Shown: piece after piece, positions 16,560 to 24,555 of the stretch
Layout of the letters: every line of letters begins with the position of its first letter
How positions within the stretch are numbered: the stretch's first letter is position 1
Source: Bacillota bacterium
GTDB taxonomy: Bacteria > Bacillota > Bacilli > Paenibacillales > NBRC-103111
Direction: 5' to 3'
DNA length: 64,000 bases
NCBI GenBank assembly: GCA_023388055.1
Contig: JAEWGW010000046.1
Coordinates: forward strand, 124,001 to 188,000
Notes under the pieces: generated by a model
The model's input: only the letters and a program-made list of their open reading frames with translations
Told to the model about the DNA's origin: nothing
Database searches by the model: none
Program-made: the position numbers and the translations under genes

Positions 16560-17342
16560 TCATTCTCCTTTTTCTGCCGCAATAGTCAGCTGTACGCCCG
16601 CTTCCTCCAGCTCCTTCTTGGCCGTTTCCGGAAGAAGGGGATCGGCGATGAGACGGTCAATGTCCTTCAGATCCGCCACCTTGGCAAAAACCGATTTGCC
16701 ATATTTGCTGTGGTCCGCCAGCAGGATCACCTCGCGGCCAGCATGGATCATCTTCCGCTTCATTTCCGCTTCGGTAATGCTCGGTGTAGTCAAACCCGCT
16801 GCCGGCTCGATGCCATTGATAGCCAGAAAGGTTTTGTCCACCCGCAGCTGCTCCAGTGCCCGTTCCGCCATAGGTCCGACCATAGCCAAGGTTTCATAAC
16901 GAACGGTCCCCCCCGTCAGCACCAGGCTGATGTTGGGCTGCTGGGCCAGCTCCTGGGCAACCACGATGGAGTTGGTCACCACCGTTAGCCGGGGAACTGC
17001 CTTGATGGCTTTGGCCAGATAGTAGGTGGTGGTTCCCGAGTCGAGAATGATGGTATCCCCCTCCCGGACCAGCGCCGCGGCTTCCCGGGCAATCGCTTCC
17101 TTCTGAAGACGGAAACGGTCCTCCTTCTCCACATAAGAGGGCTCGGCATTATCCGCTTGGACAAGGGCAACCGCACCTCCATGGGTACGGCGGACCAGCC
17201 CGCTTTCCTCCAGATCCTTCAAATCCCGTCTCACCGTGGATTCCGACACCTGAAAAGTCAGGGCCAGCTCCTGGACAGAAGCTCTTCCGGTATTTTGTAT
17301 ATGATCGCTTATCTGCTGCTTGCGTTCTTCTTCAAATAACAA
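16560..17342 (-). CDS. fruR: DeoR-family regulator of the fructose operon
   Basis: About 260 residues. N-terminal DeoR helix-turn-helix (VQELALTFQVSESTVRRDLK then GLVRRTHGGA), followed by the sugar-phosphate-sensing domain (DTIILDSGTTTYYLAKAI, VVTNSIVVAQEL, LTGGTVRYETLAMVGPMAE). I choose the TTG at 17342 because a strong AGGAGGTGA lies 8 nt upstream, giving the usual family length; longer starts at 17384 (ATG) and 17426 lack one. First gene of the fru operon, so it probably autoregulates and is relieved by fructose 1-phosphate as in related systems (family knowledge). Confidence 0.9.
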   Translation of the reverse strand: MLFEEERKQQISDHIQNTGRASVQELALTFQVSESTVRRDLKDLEESGLVRRTHGGAVALVQADNAEPSYVEKEDRFRLQKEAIAREAAALVREGDTIILDSGTTTYYLAKAIKAVPRLTVVTNSIVVAQELAQQPNISLVLTGGTVRYETLAMVGPMAERALEQLRVDKTFLAINGIEPAAGLTTPSITEAEMKRKMIHAGREVILLADHSKYGKSVFAKVADLKDIDRLIADPLLPETAKKELEEAGVQLTIAAEKGE

Positions 17343-17431
17343 GGGGGCCTCACCTCCTGAGCTAGTTTGCTCATTTGCAGTCATTTTATAAAAGTTAAGG
17401 AGTAAATCATGATTGTTTTCTCTCACTTATG

Positions 17432-17468
17432 ATAATATATGATCATTATTGATTTGTAAAGCGCTTTA
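17432..17468 (-). promoter_or_regulatory. Promoter of the fru operon with cre-like palindrome
   Basis: On the minus strand TTTACA (17455-17460), 17-bp spacer, TATTAT (17432-17437). A palindrome TAAAGCGCTTTA (17457-17468) overlaps the -35 box and resembles the core of CcpA cre sites, though the outer bases do not fit the consensus. The spacer contains repeated TGAT/ATCA words that could be FruR contacts. Confidence 0.65.
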
Positions 17469-17527
17469 TTCAAACGAATCACTCACAAATAATCACATAT
17501 GCGCACAGTTTTCCCTGATCCATGCAC

Positions 17528-17560
17528 AAAAAAACGCCTAAGCCGGTTTTGGCTCAAGCG
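17528..17560 (-). terminator. Terminator of the APH-like kinase gene
   Basis: On the minus strand CGCTTGAGCC-AAAACC-GGCTTAGGCG followed by seven T, 22 bp after the stop codon. Two G-U pairs are needed. Confidence 0.8.
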
Positions 17561-17581
17561 CCTCCCATTATCCTCACGCTT

Positions 17582-18481
17582 TTATTCCCCCGCCTCTATC
17601 AAAAGCGCCGCCGCCAGCTCCACATGCTCCAGTGACGGCGGCAAGCGGCTTTCCACATTCCAGCTTTCCGCCATGGCCGTTTCCATATAGAATAGCTTAC
17701 GCAGATCAGCCTCCGGCACCTTCAAGCGCTCCGCCAGGCTGATGATGATTGCGTTCATCCTTCCATAAGTACCGGGGGTAATGATGTCGCCAACTTCATT
17801 CAGAATAAACCGCGGCAGCTCAAATACAGGGTCACCAATTACACCCTTGGGGTCGATGATCCGGTAAGCCCCGTTTTGCTCCAACAGGATATTGTCATGA
17901 TGCAAGTCGCCATGCAGCAAAACCCGCCGGGGATAGGCGTCCCACAAAACCAAGCAGAGCTCCTCCGCTTTTTGCATATGCCCGCACAGTCTGCGGTTCC
18001 CTTCCCGCTCGCGCATATAACGGGCGATCCGGGTTACCCAATCCAGGTAAGAGGGATAAGCTGCCGCATCCGCTGGCGCGATATGCAAACCGGCAACCAA
18101 ACCGCAAAAAACGGACAGTCCTTTGTCCAAAGACGGCTCGCCCCGCAGGGGAACTCCCGGAAGAATCCGCTCCTCCAGAAGCGCTCCATCCTCCACATCC
18201 ACCGCCAGCATCCGGCAAAACTTCCTGCCGTTGTACTCCTCCAGGGCCAAAGCTTCCGTCGTCCGTTCCCTGCTGGGGGGACCAAGCTTCAGGACGGCCT
18301 TGCCGAATGAAGAGGATTCACAGGTGAATACACAATTTGCCGAAAAGGAGTGGAGCAGCTCCAATCCGCTGAGCCCCCATCGTTCTGCACATCTGGACAG
18401 CTTCTCCCCCAATCCATCCCAAAACACCCTGCCGAAACGTCCTATAATTAGTTCTGCTTCCTCTGCTGTAAAGCTGTACAT
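17582..18481 (-). CDS. Aminoglycoside/hydroxyurea-type phosphotransferase, APH(6)-like
   Basis: 299-residue kinase-fold protein of the streptomycin 6-kinase type. The catalytic loop is HGDLHHDNILL (His190, Asp192, Asn197) and the metal-binding segment IIDPKGVIGDPVFEL (Asp210), the form typical of the APH(6)/hur family. The N-terminal half has the nucleotide-binding lobe with KAVLKLG (lysine about 65). The ATG at 18481 begins MYSFTAEE. Single gene with its own terminator. Whether it gives streptomycin resistance or phosphorylates a metabolite is unknown; the family includes many chromosomal members without proven resistance. Confidence 0.85.
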   Translation of the reverse strand: MYSFTAEEAELIIGRFGRVFWDGLGEKLSRCAERWGLSGLELLHSFSANCVFTCESSSFGKAVLKLGPPSRERTTEALALEEYNGRKFCRMLAVDVEDGALLEERILPGVPLRGEPSLDKGLSVFCGLVAGLHIAPADAAAYPSYLDWVTRIARYMREREGNRRLCGHMQKAEELCLVLWDAYPRRVLLHGDLHHDNILLEQNGAYRIIDPKGVIGDPVFELPRFILNEVGDIITPGTYGRMNAIIISLAERLKVPEADLRKLFYMETAMAESWNVESRLPPSLEHVELAAALLIEAGE

Positions 18482-18561
18482 ATGATGCCTCCGGTTTCCG
18501 ACGTTACCATTTATTGTACTGCACAGCTTGTCCCGGACTCAACTAAGTGAAGGGCCGGGTC

Positions 18562-18590
18562 TTTACATTGATCCCGGCTGCCCCTACAAT
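18562..18590 (+). promoter_or_regulatory. Promoter of the nucB-like gene
   Basis: TTTACA (18562-18567), 17-bp spacer, TACAAT (18585-18590), 24 bp before the start codon. The vegetative type is suggested, unlike the sporulation promoter known for Bacillus nucB. Confidence 0.65.
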
Positions 18591-18614
18591 ATCCTTTGAG
18601 GTGAAGCCGCTCCC

Positions 18615-19049
18615 ATGAAAAAAACCATAAGAATCGTCCTTCTGCTGCTTGTTGCAGGCGTCCTCTTCTATGCCCAGGTGAACGGATATATCGATATCCG
18701 CTTTGATGAAGAAGCAGGTACGGGCGAAACAGTGACGCTTCATTTCCCGGCGGACCGTTACCCGGAAACGGCCCTCCATATTAAAGAGGCTATCGCCGCC
18801 GGAGAGTCCCCGACCTGCACCCTGGACAGGAGGGGCGCCGACCAAAACCGCAAGGAATCCCTGAAGGGGATCCCGACCAAAGCCGGTTATGACCGGGATG
18901 AATGGCCGATGGCCATGTGCGCGGAGGGCGGTGCCGGTGCGGATATCAAATACATCGATCCCTCCGACAACCGCGGAGCAGGAAGCTGGGTCAGCAACCA
19001 GCTGGAGCAATATCCGGACGGCACACGGGTCCAATTTGTCGTCCCATGA
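18615..19049 (+). CDS. Secreted NucA/NucB-type deoxyribonuclease
   Basis: 144 residues: an N-terminal signal or anchor helix (KKTIRIVLLLLVAGVLFYA, residues 2-20), then a small nuclease domain. The conserved core reads GADQNRKESLKGIPTKAGYD from residue 74, then RDEWPMAMCAEGG and IDPSDNRGAGSWVSNQL, nearly identical to Bacillus NucB. Asp93 and the DEWPMA acidic residues are the likely catalytic and metal ligands. Family members degrade extracellular DNA (biofilm dispersal, competence). Start ATG 18615 has GAGGTGA about 10 nt upstream. No competence or sporulation genes adjoin it. Confidence 0.88.
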   Translation: MKKTIRIVLLLLVAGVLFYAQVNGYIDIRFDEEAGTGETVTLHFPADRYPETALHIKEAIAAGESPTCTLDRRGADQNRKESLKGIPTKAGYDRDEWPMAMCAEGGAGADIKYIDPSDNRGAGSWVSNQLEQYPDGTRVQFVVP

Positions 19050-19182
19050 GCATTTTTTTCAAGAGATAAGCATGTGCGGCATCATATGTAAAATCCTTGT
19101 TTTCCGGAGGCTTAGAGTGAACCTGCCCGGTATGCTGACAGTAATCTGCAGCGGCTGCGGCAGGTTTTTCTTTGCAAACTAC

Positions 19183-19249
19183 TTTATCTGTCGTAGTAAT
19201 TATGCTACAATGGTTTTACTACGACAGACGAAGTACGACAGATGTAGTA
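19183..19249 (+). promoter_or_regulatory. padR promoter with three dyad operators
   Basis: A -10 box TACAAT lies at 19206-19211, with a weak TTTATC 17 bp upstream (19183-19188). Three related dyads surround it: 19184-19199 (inverted), 19217-19235 and 19234-19249, all versions of TACKACAGAYGWAGTA with the shared core CGACAGA. One covers the -35/spacer and two abut each other just after the -10, a layout suited to repression. Confidence 0.65.
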
Positions 19250-19292
19250 ATATAGCGGAAACAACCGGCTAACCGGAAAGGAGGCCCGGCGT

Positions 19293-19619
19293 GTGATCAG
19301 CAGCGACGTAATCCGGGGTTATAACGACACCATGATCCTGTATATGCTCCTCGACGGAGAGTCATATGGCTATGAAATCTCCAAGAATATCAAGAAGCTC
19401 TCCGAGGAGAAATACATTATGAAGGAAACCACACTTTATTCCGCTTTTACCCGGCTGGAGAATAACGGTTATATTGAATCGTTCCATAAGGATGAAACCT
19501 TGGGCAAAAGACGGACCTATTACCGCATGACACCGGCGGGTTTGGCTTATTATCAGGACAAATGCAGAGAATGGCTGGTTACCCAAGAGGTTGTCAACAA
19601 ATTTATAAAGGAGCTGTGA
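19293..19619 (+). CDS. PadR-family transcriptional regulator
   Basis: 108 residues with the PadR winged helix: NDTMILYMLLDGESYGYEI, ETTLYSAFTRLENNGYIES and the wing KRRTYYRMTPAGLAYY. It has the short C-terminal part of the small PadR subgroup. The GTG start at 19293 is set by AAGGAGG 8 nt upstream. Four bp separate it from the next gene, a HAAS-type membrane protein, a pairing common in Firmicutes. Three copies of a dyad upstream suggest autoregulation. The inducing signal is unknown. Confidence 0.92.
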   Translation: MISSDVIRGYNDTMILYMLLDGESYGYEISKNIKKLSEEKYIMKETTLYSAFTRLENNGYIESFHKDETLGKRRTYYRMTPAGLAYYQDKCREWLVTQEVVNKFIKEL

Positions 19620-19623
19620 CAGC

Positions 19624-20598
19624 ATGGACACAATCGCCAGTTATCTGGATAACATGTTCGCTTCCCTCCCCCGTACAAGGCAGATGCTGACGCTGAAGGA
19701 AGAGATGCTTGCCACCATGGAGGAGAAGTATCAGGAGCTGAAGCAGGAGGGCAAAACAGAAAACGAAGCAGTGGGCATCGTCATTTCCGAATTCGGCAAT
19801 ATTGATGAACTGATGGCAGAGCTGAATATACCCTTGGCTTCTGAGGAAGCCATGCTGCCCGTTGTGGCAGAGGAAGAAGTCCACAGCTTCTTGAAGCTAA
19901 AGAAAACCTCAGGGCTGCAGATCGGAATAGGTGTTTTTATGTGCATGGCGGGGATTGCCCTGCTGGTCTTCATCTCGACTCTGGTAGAAAACAGCCAATC
20001 CGGCGGTCTGCTGTCGGAGGATTCCGGTTACATGGTGGGGCTTGCCGCCATGTTCGCCCTTATGGTGCCGGCTATCGGCATCTTCATTTACACCGGTATG
20101 AAGCTGGAGAAATACAAACATCTGCAGGGGGACTTCGTCATGGCCCCCTCCCTGAAGGCCATGCTGGAGAGCAGGAAAGCCGCCTTTGCTCCCACATATA
20201 CCTTCTCTCTTATCACCGGGGTTTGTTTGGCCGTGATTTCCCCGGTTGCCATCTTCATCGCTACCGCGGTGGGAGAACAATCCGCCACCTATGGCGTATC
20301 CGTCATGCTGCTCCTGGTGGGGATTGCCGTGATCCTGTTCGTTTATTTCGGGTCCATCCGGGAGAGCTACAACATGCTGCTCCAGCAGGAGGATTTTACG
20401 AAGGAAAAAAAGGAGGTCAACCGGGTGATTGGCGCGGTTGCCTCCATTGTGTGGCCGGTAGCCACCTGTATTTTCCTGGTTAGCGGCTTCATCTATAGCA
20501 TGTGGCATATCAATTGGGTGGTATTCCCCATCACCGGTATCCTCTTCGGCACCTTCTGCGGCGCCTACAGCATCCTCAAGGACCGCGGACAGGCATAA
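19624..20598 (+). CDS. Membrane protein with N-terminal HAAS-type domain, PadR partner
   Basis: 324 residues. The first ~75 (YLDNMFASLPRTRQMLTLKE and EAVGIVISEFGNIDELMAEL) form the helical HAAS/DUF1700-like domain often encoded next to PadR regulators. From about residue 98 on there are six or so membrane segments (IGVFMCMAGIALLVFIS, MVGLAAMFALMVPAIGIFIY, FSLITGVCLAVISPVAIFI, VMLLLVGIAVILFVYF, VWPVATCIFLVSGFI, VVFPITGILFGTFCGAY). Enzymatic motifs are absent. By genomic habit the HAAS domain is thought to interact with the PadR partner, perhaps linking membrane state to transcription (inference). Confidence 0.85.
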   Translation: MDTIASYLDNMFASLPRTRQMLTLKEEMLATMEEKYQELKQEGKTENEAVGIVISEFGNIDELMAELNIPLASEEAMLPVVAEEEVHSFLKLKKTSGLQIGIGVFMCMAGIALLVFISTLVENSQSGGLLSEDSGYMVGLAAMFALMVPAIGIFIYTGMKLEKYKHLQGDFVMAPSLKAMLESRKAAFAPTYTFSLITGVCLAVISPVAIFIATAVGEQSATYGVSVMLLLVGIAVILFVYFGSIRESYNMLLQQEDFTKEKKEVNRVIGAVASIVWPVATCIFLVSGFIYSMWHINWVVFPITGILFGTFCGAYSILKDRGQA

Positions 20599-20605
20599 AC
20601 CGGCA

Positions 20606-20704
20606 TTATTTAGCCGCAGCTGTTTTGAATTGCTTTCTCACTTCCGCATACATTTCATTGGCTTCCGGGTCTGCGCCGTCCGGTCGTGAATCCCGGACCA
20701 GCAT
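20606..20704 (-). CDS. Possible small protein of 32 residues
   Basis: A short frame starting ATG at 20704 behind GGGGGA with 7 nt spacing, encoding a charged peptide (MLVRDSRPDGADPEANEMYA, then EVRKQFKTAAAK). It lies 34 bp after the hypothetical gene on the same strand and ends 7 bp from the convergent HAAS gene. The composition looks protein-like, but it could equally be the remnant C-terminus of a lost gene. No family recognised. Confidence 0.4.
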   Translation of the reverse strand: MLVRDSRPDGADPEANEMYAEVRKQFKTAAAK

Positions 20705-20738
20705 TTTTTTATCCCCCTTTTTACAGCCAAATACCGCT

Positions 20739-21380
20739 TTATTTGCGTAAAAAAGGGTGTTCGTTATAGGAGTTTGCCACATCAGGAATATTGGAATAAC
20801 TGAAATTTAACCAATTAATTTTGTCCCTATTGGCTTTTAAAAATGTAGCGCGCATAACCATTTGATCTGATTCGTTGCCGAACTTATCTACCATCGGAAA
20901 AGTCACAGTAATCGTAACATCCGTTACCTCGGGAATGTCTTTCAAACCCTGCATAGTTTTAGCAATGCCAGAAAGCATGCCCGTTTTAATCATGTTGTTA
21001 GTAAAGTTGTCGCTCCCTGGAACCGTAATTTCTGTCCAACCATCATCTTGCAGATCTACCTTGGCGTCATCAAAGTTTTTTAACGCGGCAGCCTTTACTT
21101 TTTCAGCTGGGGTTTTTGGCTCCTCCTTAGGCGATGCGCTAGGAACCGGTATTGGGGTTGCTTTCGAAGGCTGCGGGGTAGATGATAACACTGAAGCTAC
21201 AACAGGTTCAGCCTTCCTGGAATCAATATATTGATTCGTGGTTATAGCAAAAAATACTAATCCTACCATTGTCCATAGAGAAGCCTTTTTAATGTCTTTG
21301 TTTTGTATGATTTTTTTGCATAAAGAGATAAATAAAACAATAAATACCACAAGTCCGATTAATACTAATAATCCCCACAT
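20739..21380 (-). CDS. Hypothetical membrane-anchored protein
   Basis: 213 residues of unknown function. Two membrane segments at the N-terminus (WGLLVLIGLVVFIVLFISL and ASLWTMVGLVFFAITT) are followed by a Ser/Pro/Thr-rich linker (SSTPQPSKATPIPVPSASPK) and an extracytoplasmic alpha/beta domain of ~110 residues with no motif I know. ATG 21380 is chosen (GGGAGAGGTG about 11 nt upstream); the ATG at 21434 has no ribosome binding site. The gene and the flanking ~350 bp are visibly more AT-rich than the rest of the window, hinting at recent acquisition (inference). Confidence 0.7.
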   Translation of the reverse strand: MWGLLVLIGLVVFIVLFISLCKKIIQNKDIKKASLWTMVGLVFFAITTNQYIDSRKAEPVVASVLSSTPQPSKATPIPVPSASPKEEPKTPAEKVKAAALKNFDDAKVDLQDDGWTEITVPGSDNFTNNMIKTGMLSGIAKTMQGLKDIPEVTDVTITVTFPMVDKFGNESDQMVMRATFLKANRDKINWLNFSYSNIPDVANSYNEHPFLRK

Positions 21381-21708
21381 AGCGTTGTTTGCACCTCTCC
21401 CTTTTGTACAGATTTTATCATAGGGAGCATTCAACAGAAGGCCTAAAAAGTTACAAATTTATATCTATCCTATTCTTTGTTTTAACCAGTAACCTCCGTC
21501 ATCCTGGAAGCTGAGAGTACCACCCCTTATTTTCCAATAAAAGGTTATTATTAAGAAAGTTTATGAATTAATGATCGCTCATATTTCAAAAGCAAACTAA
21601 ACTCCTTTTTGAACAAAATCCCCAACATCCAGGGCCTTATCGCATTAAGGTTCCTCCTGTATTCCAGCACAAAATATCAGATGTTTACACGCTTCGTCAA
21701 AAAAGACA

Positions 21709-21756
21709 ATAAGAAGACATAAGGTCATTGTTAACCTCATGTCTTCTTATGATTCA
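21709..21756 (-). terminator. Terminator of the ASRT-like gene; otherwise empty gap
   Basis: Perfect 12-bp arms ATAAGAAGACAT (21709-21720) and ATGTCTTCTTAT (21739-21750), with the minus-strand product followed by TGTCTTTTTT. The rest of the gap 21381-21708 is AT-rich and shows no gene; it must contain the promoter of the hypothetical gene. Confidence 0.8.
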
Positions 21757-21767
21757 AATTATGAATC

Positions 21768-22136
21768 TTACAGCGGATACGCAATAGTAGTCATCAGGCT
21801 GTTCTCGGCCTGGGTGGAATCCAAACGGCTGTATTGGACGATCACCGGCACATTGCTCTCCACTTCCATAGCATAAGGAACGCCTACCGGAATACCCACG
21901 CCGTCTTTGATGAGAGAGCTTGTCCGGATATGCTTGGTCCGTTTGGCAGGACAGACGGCCGGCACTTTCTCCAGTGGAGCTTGATCCTCGTAGTATACCG
22001 TCACCAGAATGTGCGCATCCTCGTCGCCGCAATTCAATACGCAAATGGATTCGTGGCTCAACAGCTCGCCCTTGCTCACCGGAGGGATGAAGCCGTCCGG
22101 AATATACCAATTCAATGCACCCTTGCCCATGTTCAA
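21768..22136 (-). CDS. Sensory-rhodopsin-transducer-like protein (ASRT family, PF07100)
   Basis: 122-residue soluble beta-sandwich protein. The diagnostic stretch is GKGALNWYIPDGFIPP with HESICVLNCGDEDAHILVTV, then CPAKRTKHIRTSSL, GVPYAMEVESNVPVIVQYSR and LDSTQAENSLMTTIAYP, matching nearly every conserved block of the Anabaena transducer family. No rhodopsin gene is nearby; a carbohydrate-related small-molecule-binding role has been proposed for such family members (recollection), and here it is divergent from an arabinofuranosidase. Start is either TTG 22136 (6 nt from GGAGG) or ATG 22130 (12 nt); residues 1-2 are therefore uncertain. Confidence 0.85.
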   Translation of the reverse strand: MNMGKGALNWYIPDGFIPPVSKGELLSHESICVLNCGDEDAHILVTVYYEDQAPLEKVPAVCPAKRTKHIRTSSLIKDGVGIPVGVPYAMEVESNVPVIVQYSRLDSTQAENSLMTTIAYPL

Positions 22137-22381
22137 AAAGCACCTCCGCAGGTTGTGGTCATTCGCGTTAACATTTCATTTCCCCCTCTATCATACCGGG
22201 CCTGGGGAAGTGAAGCAATAGCCTGCCGGAAGATTTCACAGAAAAACAAATAAATTCGGAAACAAAAACAGATTCCCATAAGAAAGCAGGATATTGCCGT
22301 AAAAAAGCAGGTTTGGTTATGTTCGTCCCATTTTTCCCGTGATAAGGTAAGGGTATTCCAAGGTATAAGGAGCCATATGCC

Positions 22382-23866
<1,485 letters not shown>

Positions 23867-23898
23867 GAATGGGCTTGATGGAAGGAGTGCGGCAAAAC

Positions 23899-24162
23899 AT
23901 GAGGACAGGCTGCAAGGGCTGCATGGAAGTGGATGCTGATGCAGAGGTGGAACGCCTGTGGAAGCGGATGAAGCTGCGGGAGGGCGAAGCGGTGACTGAT
24001 GCGGTGTACGAAGCGCGGGTAGCCGCTTGCGAGTCATGTGCAGCCTTGCAGGGCGGCTCCACCTGCCGCCATTGCGGCTGTCTCGTCCGTTACCGGGCCA
24101 GGCTGACAGACGGGGTATGCCCTTACCCCGGCGGCTCCAGGTGGGAAGCCGCCCTGAAATAA
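23899..24162 (+). CDS. Small cysteine-rich protein, DUF6171-like
   Basis: 87 residues. Cys pairs in TGCKGCMEVD, ACESCAALQGGSTCRHCGC and DGVCPYPGGSRW suggest a zinc-binding ribbon, and the C-terminal pattern CxxC-x(8)-CxxCGC...CP-PGGSRW fits the DUF6171 family as I remember it. ATG 23899 follows GGAAGGAG by about 11 nt; the open frame continues upstream into the abfA end but without a site. It lies 32 bp after abfA and may be cotranscribed. Function unknown. Confidence 0.75.
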   Translation: MRTGCKGCMEVDADAEVERLWKRMKLREGEAVTDAVYEARVAACESCAALQGGSTCRHCGCLVRYRARLTDGVCPYPGGSRWEAALK

Positions 24163-24300
24163 CATGGTCCGGGCCACAGGCTGGATGTGTTATGGAAGCC
24201 TCGAAATCGGCAAAGCCGATTTGAGGGCCTTCTCCGGCATTTCATCCGTCTTTGGTACAGCGGGCACCGCAGCATGAGTGGCGCTTTCTTAAAAAACAGG

Positions 24301-24329
24301 TTGCAACTGCAGGAGGATGGCGCTATAAT
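24301..24329 (+). promoter_or_regulatory. Promoter of the hisS-like gene
   Basis: TTGCAA (24301-24306), 17-bp spacer, consensus TATAAT (24324-24329). The predicted start near 24336 gives a leader of about 220 nt before the hisS-like coding region. Confidence 0.75.
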
Positions 24330-24364
24330 ACTGCTTAATTCGGATTGACGCGAGGAGTTATATG

Positions 24365-24421
24365 ATGACAAGCGCCACATTCATCTGCAGGAGCAGCCAT
24401 TATTATCACAAAAAGCGTTAG
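24365..24421 (+). CDS. Putative 18-residue leader peptide
   Basis: GAGGAG at 24352-24357 is 7 nt before ATG 24365; the peptide is MTSATFICRSSHYYHKKR and stops at TAG 24419-24421. The His-Tyr-Tyr-His run sits right before the first leader hairpin, and the stop codon lies inside the 5' arm of that hairpin. This is what a ribosome-mediated attenuator looks like, but nothing beyond position and composition supports it. ATG 24362 is an alternative start. Confidence 0.4.
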   Translation: MTSATFICRSSHYYHKKR

Positions 24422-24518
24422 CACCCCTGAAGCAATATCCAGGGTGGGCTAACGCTTTACGCGTTGGCCTCCCTGCGGCATACAAACGCGCAGGACCAAG
24501 AGGTCCTGCGCGTTTTTT
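24414..24518 (+). promoter_or_regulatory. Attenuator-like leader of the hisS-like gene
   Basis: Three mutually placed structures: hairpin 1 pairs AGCGTTAGC (24414-24422) with GCTAACGCT (24448-24456), extended by ACCC/GGGT; an alternative stem pairs GGCTAACGC (24447-24455) with GCGTTGGCC (24461-24469); then a perfect 12-bp intrinsic terminator ACGCGCAGGACC-AAGA-GGTCCTGCGCGT (24486-24513) with six T. The first two exclude each other. The terminator does not overlap them, so how it would be relieved is unclear. Confidence 0.55.
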
Positions 24519-24555
24519 ATTTGCTCCGGCACACTAAACCGGGAGGGGTTCAAAC

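Noticed and set aside
17457..17468. Firm CcpA cre site in the fru promoter
   Set aside because: Only the inner TAAAGCGCTTTA fits; the outer bases miss the consensus, so it is kept as cre-like only.
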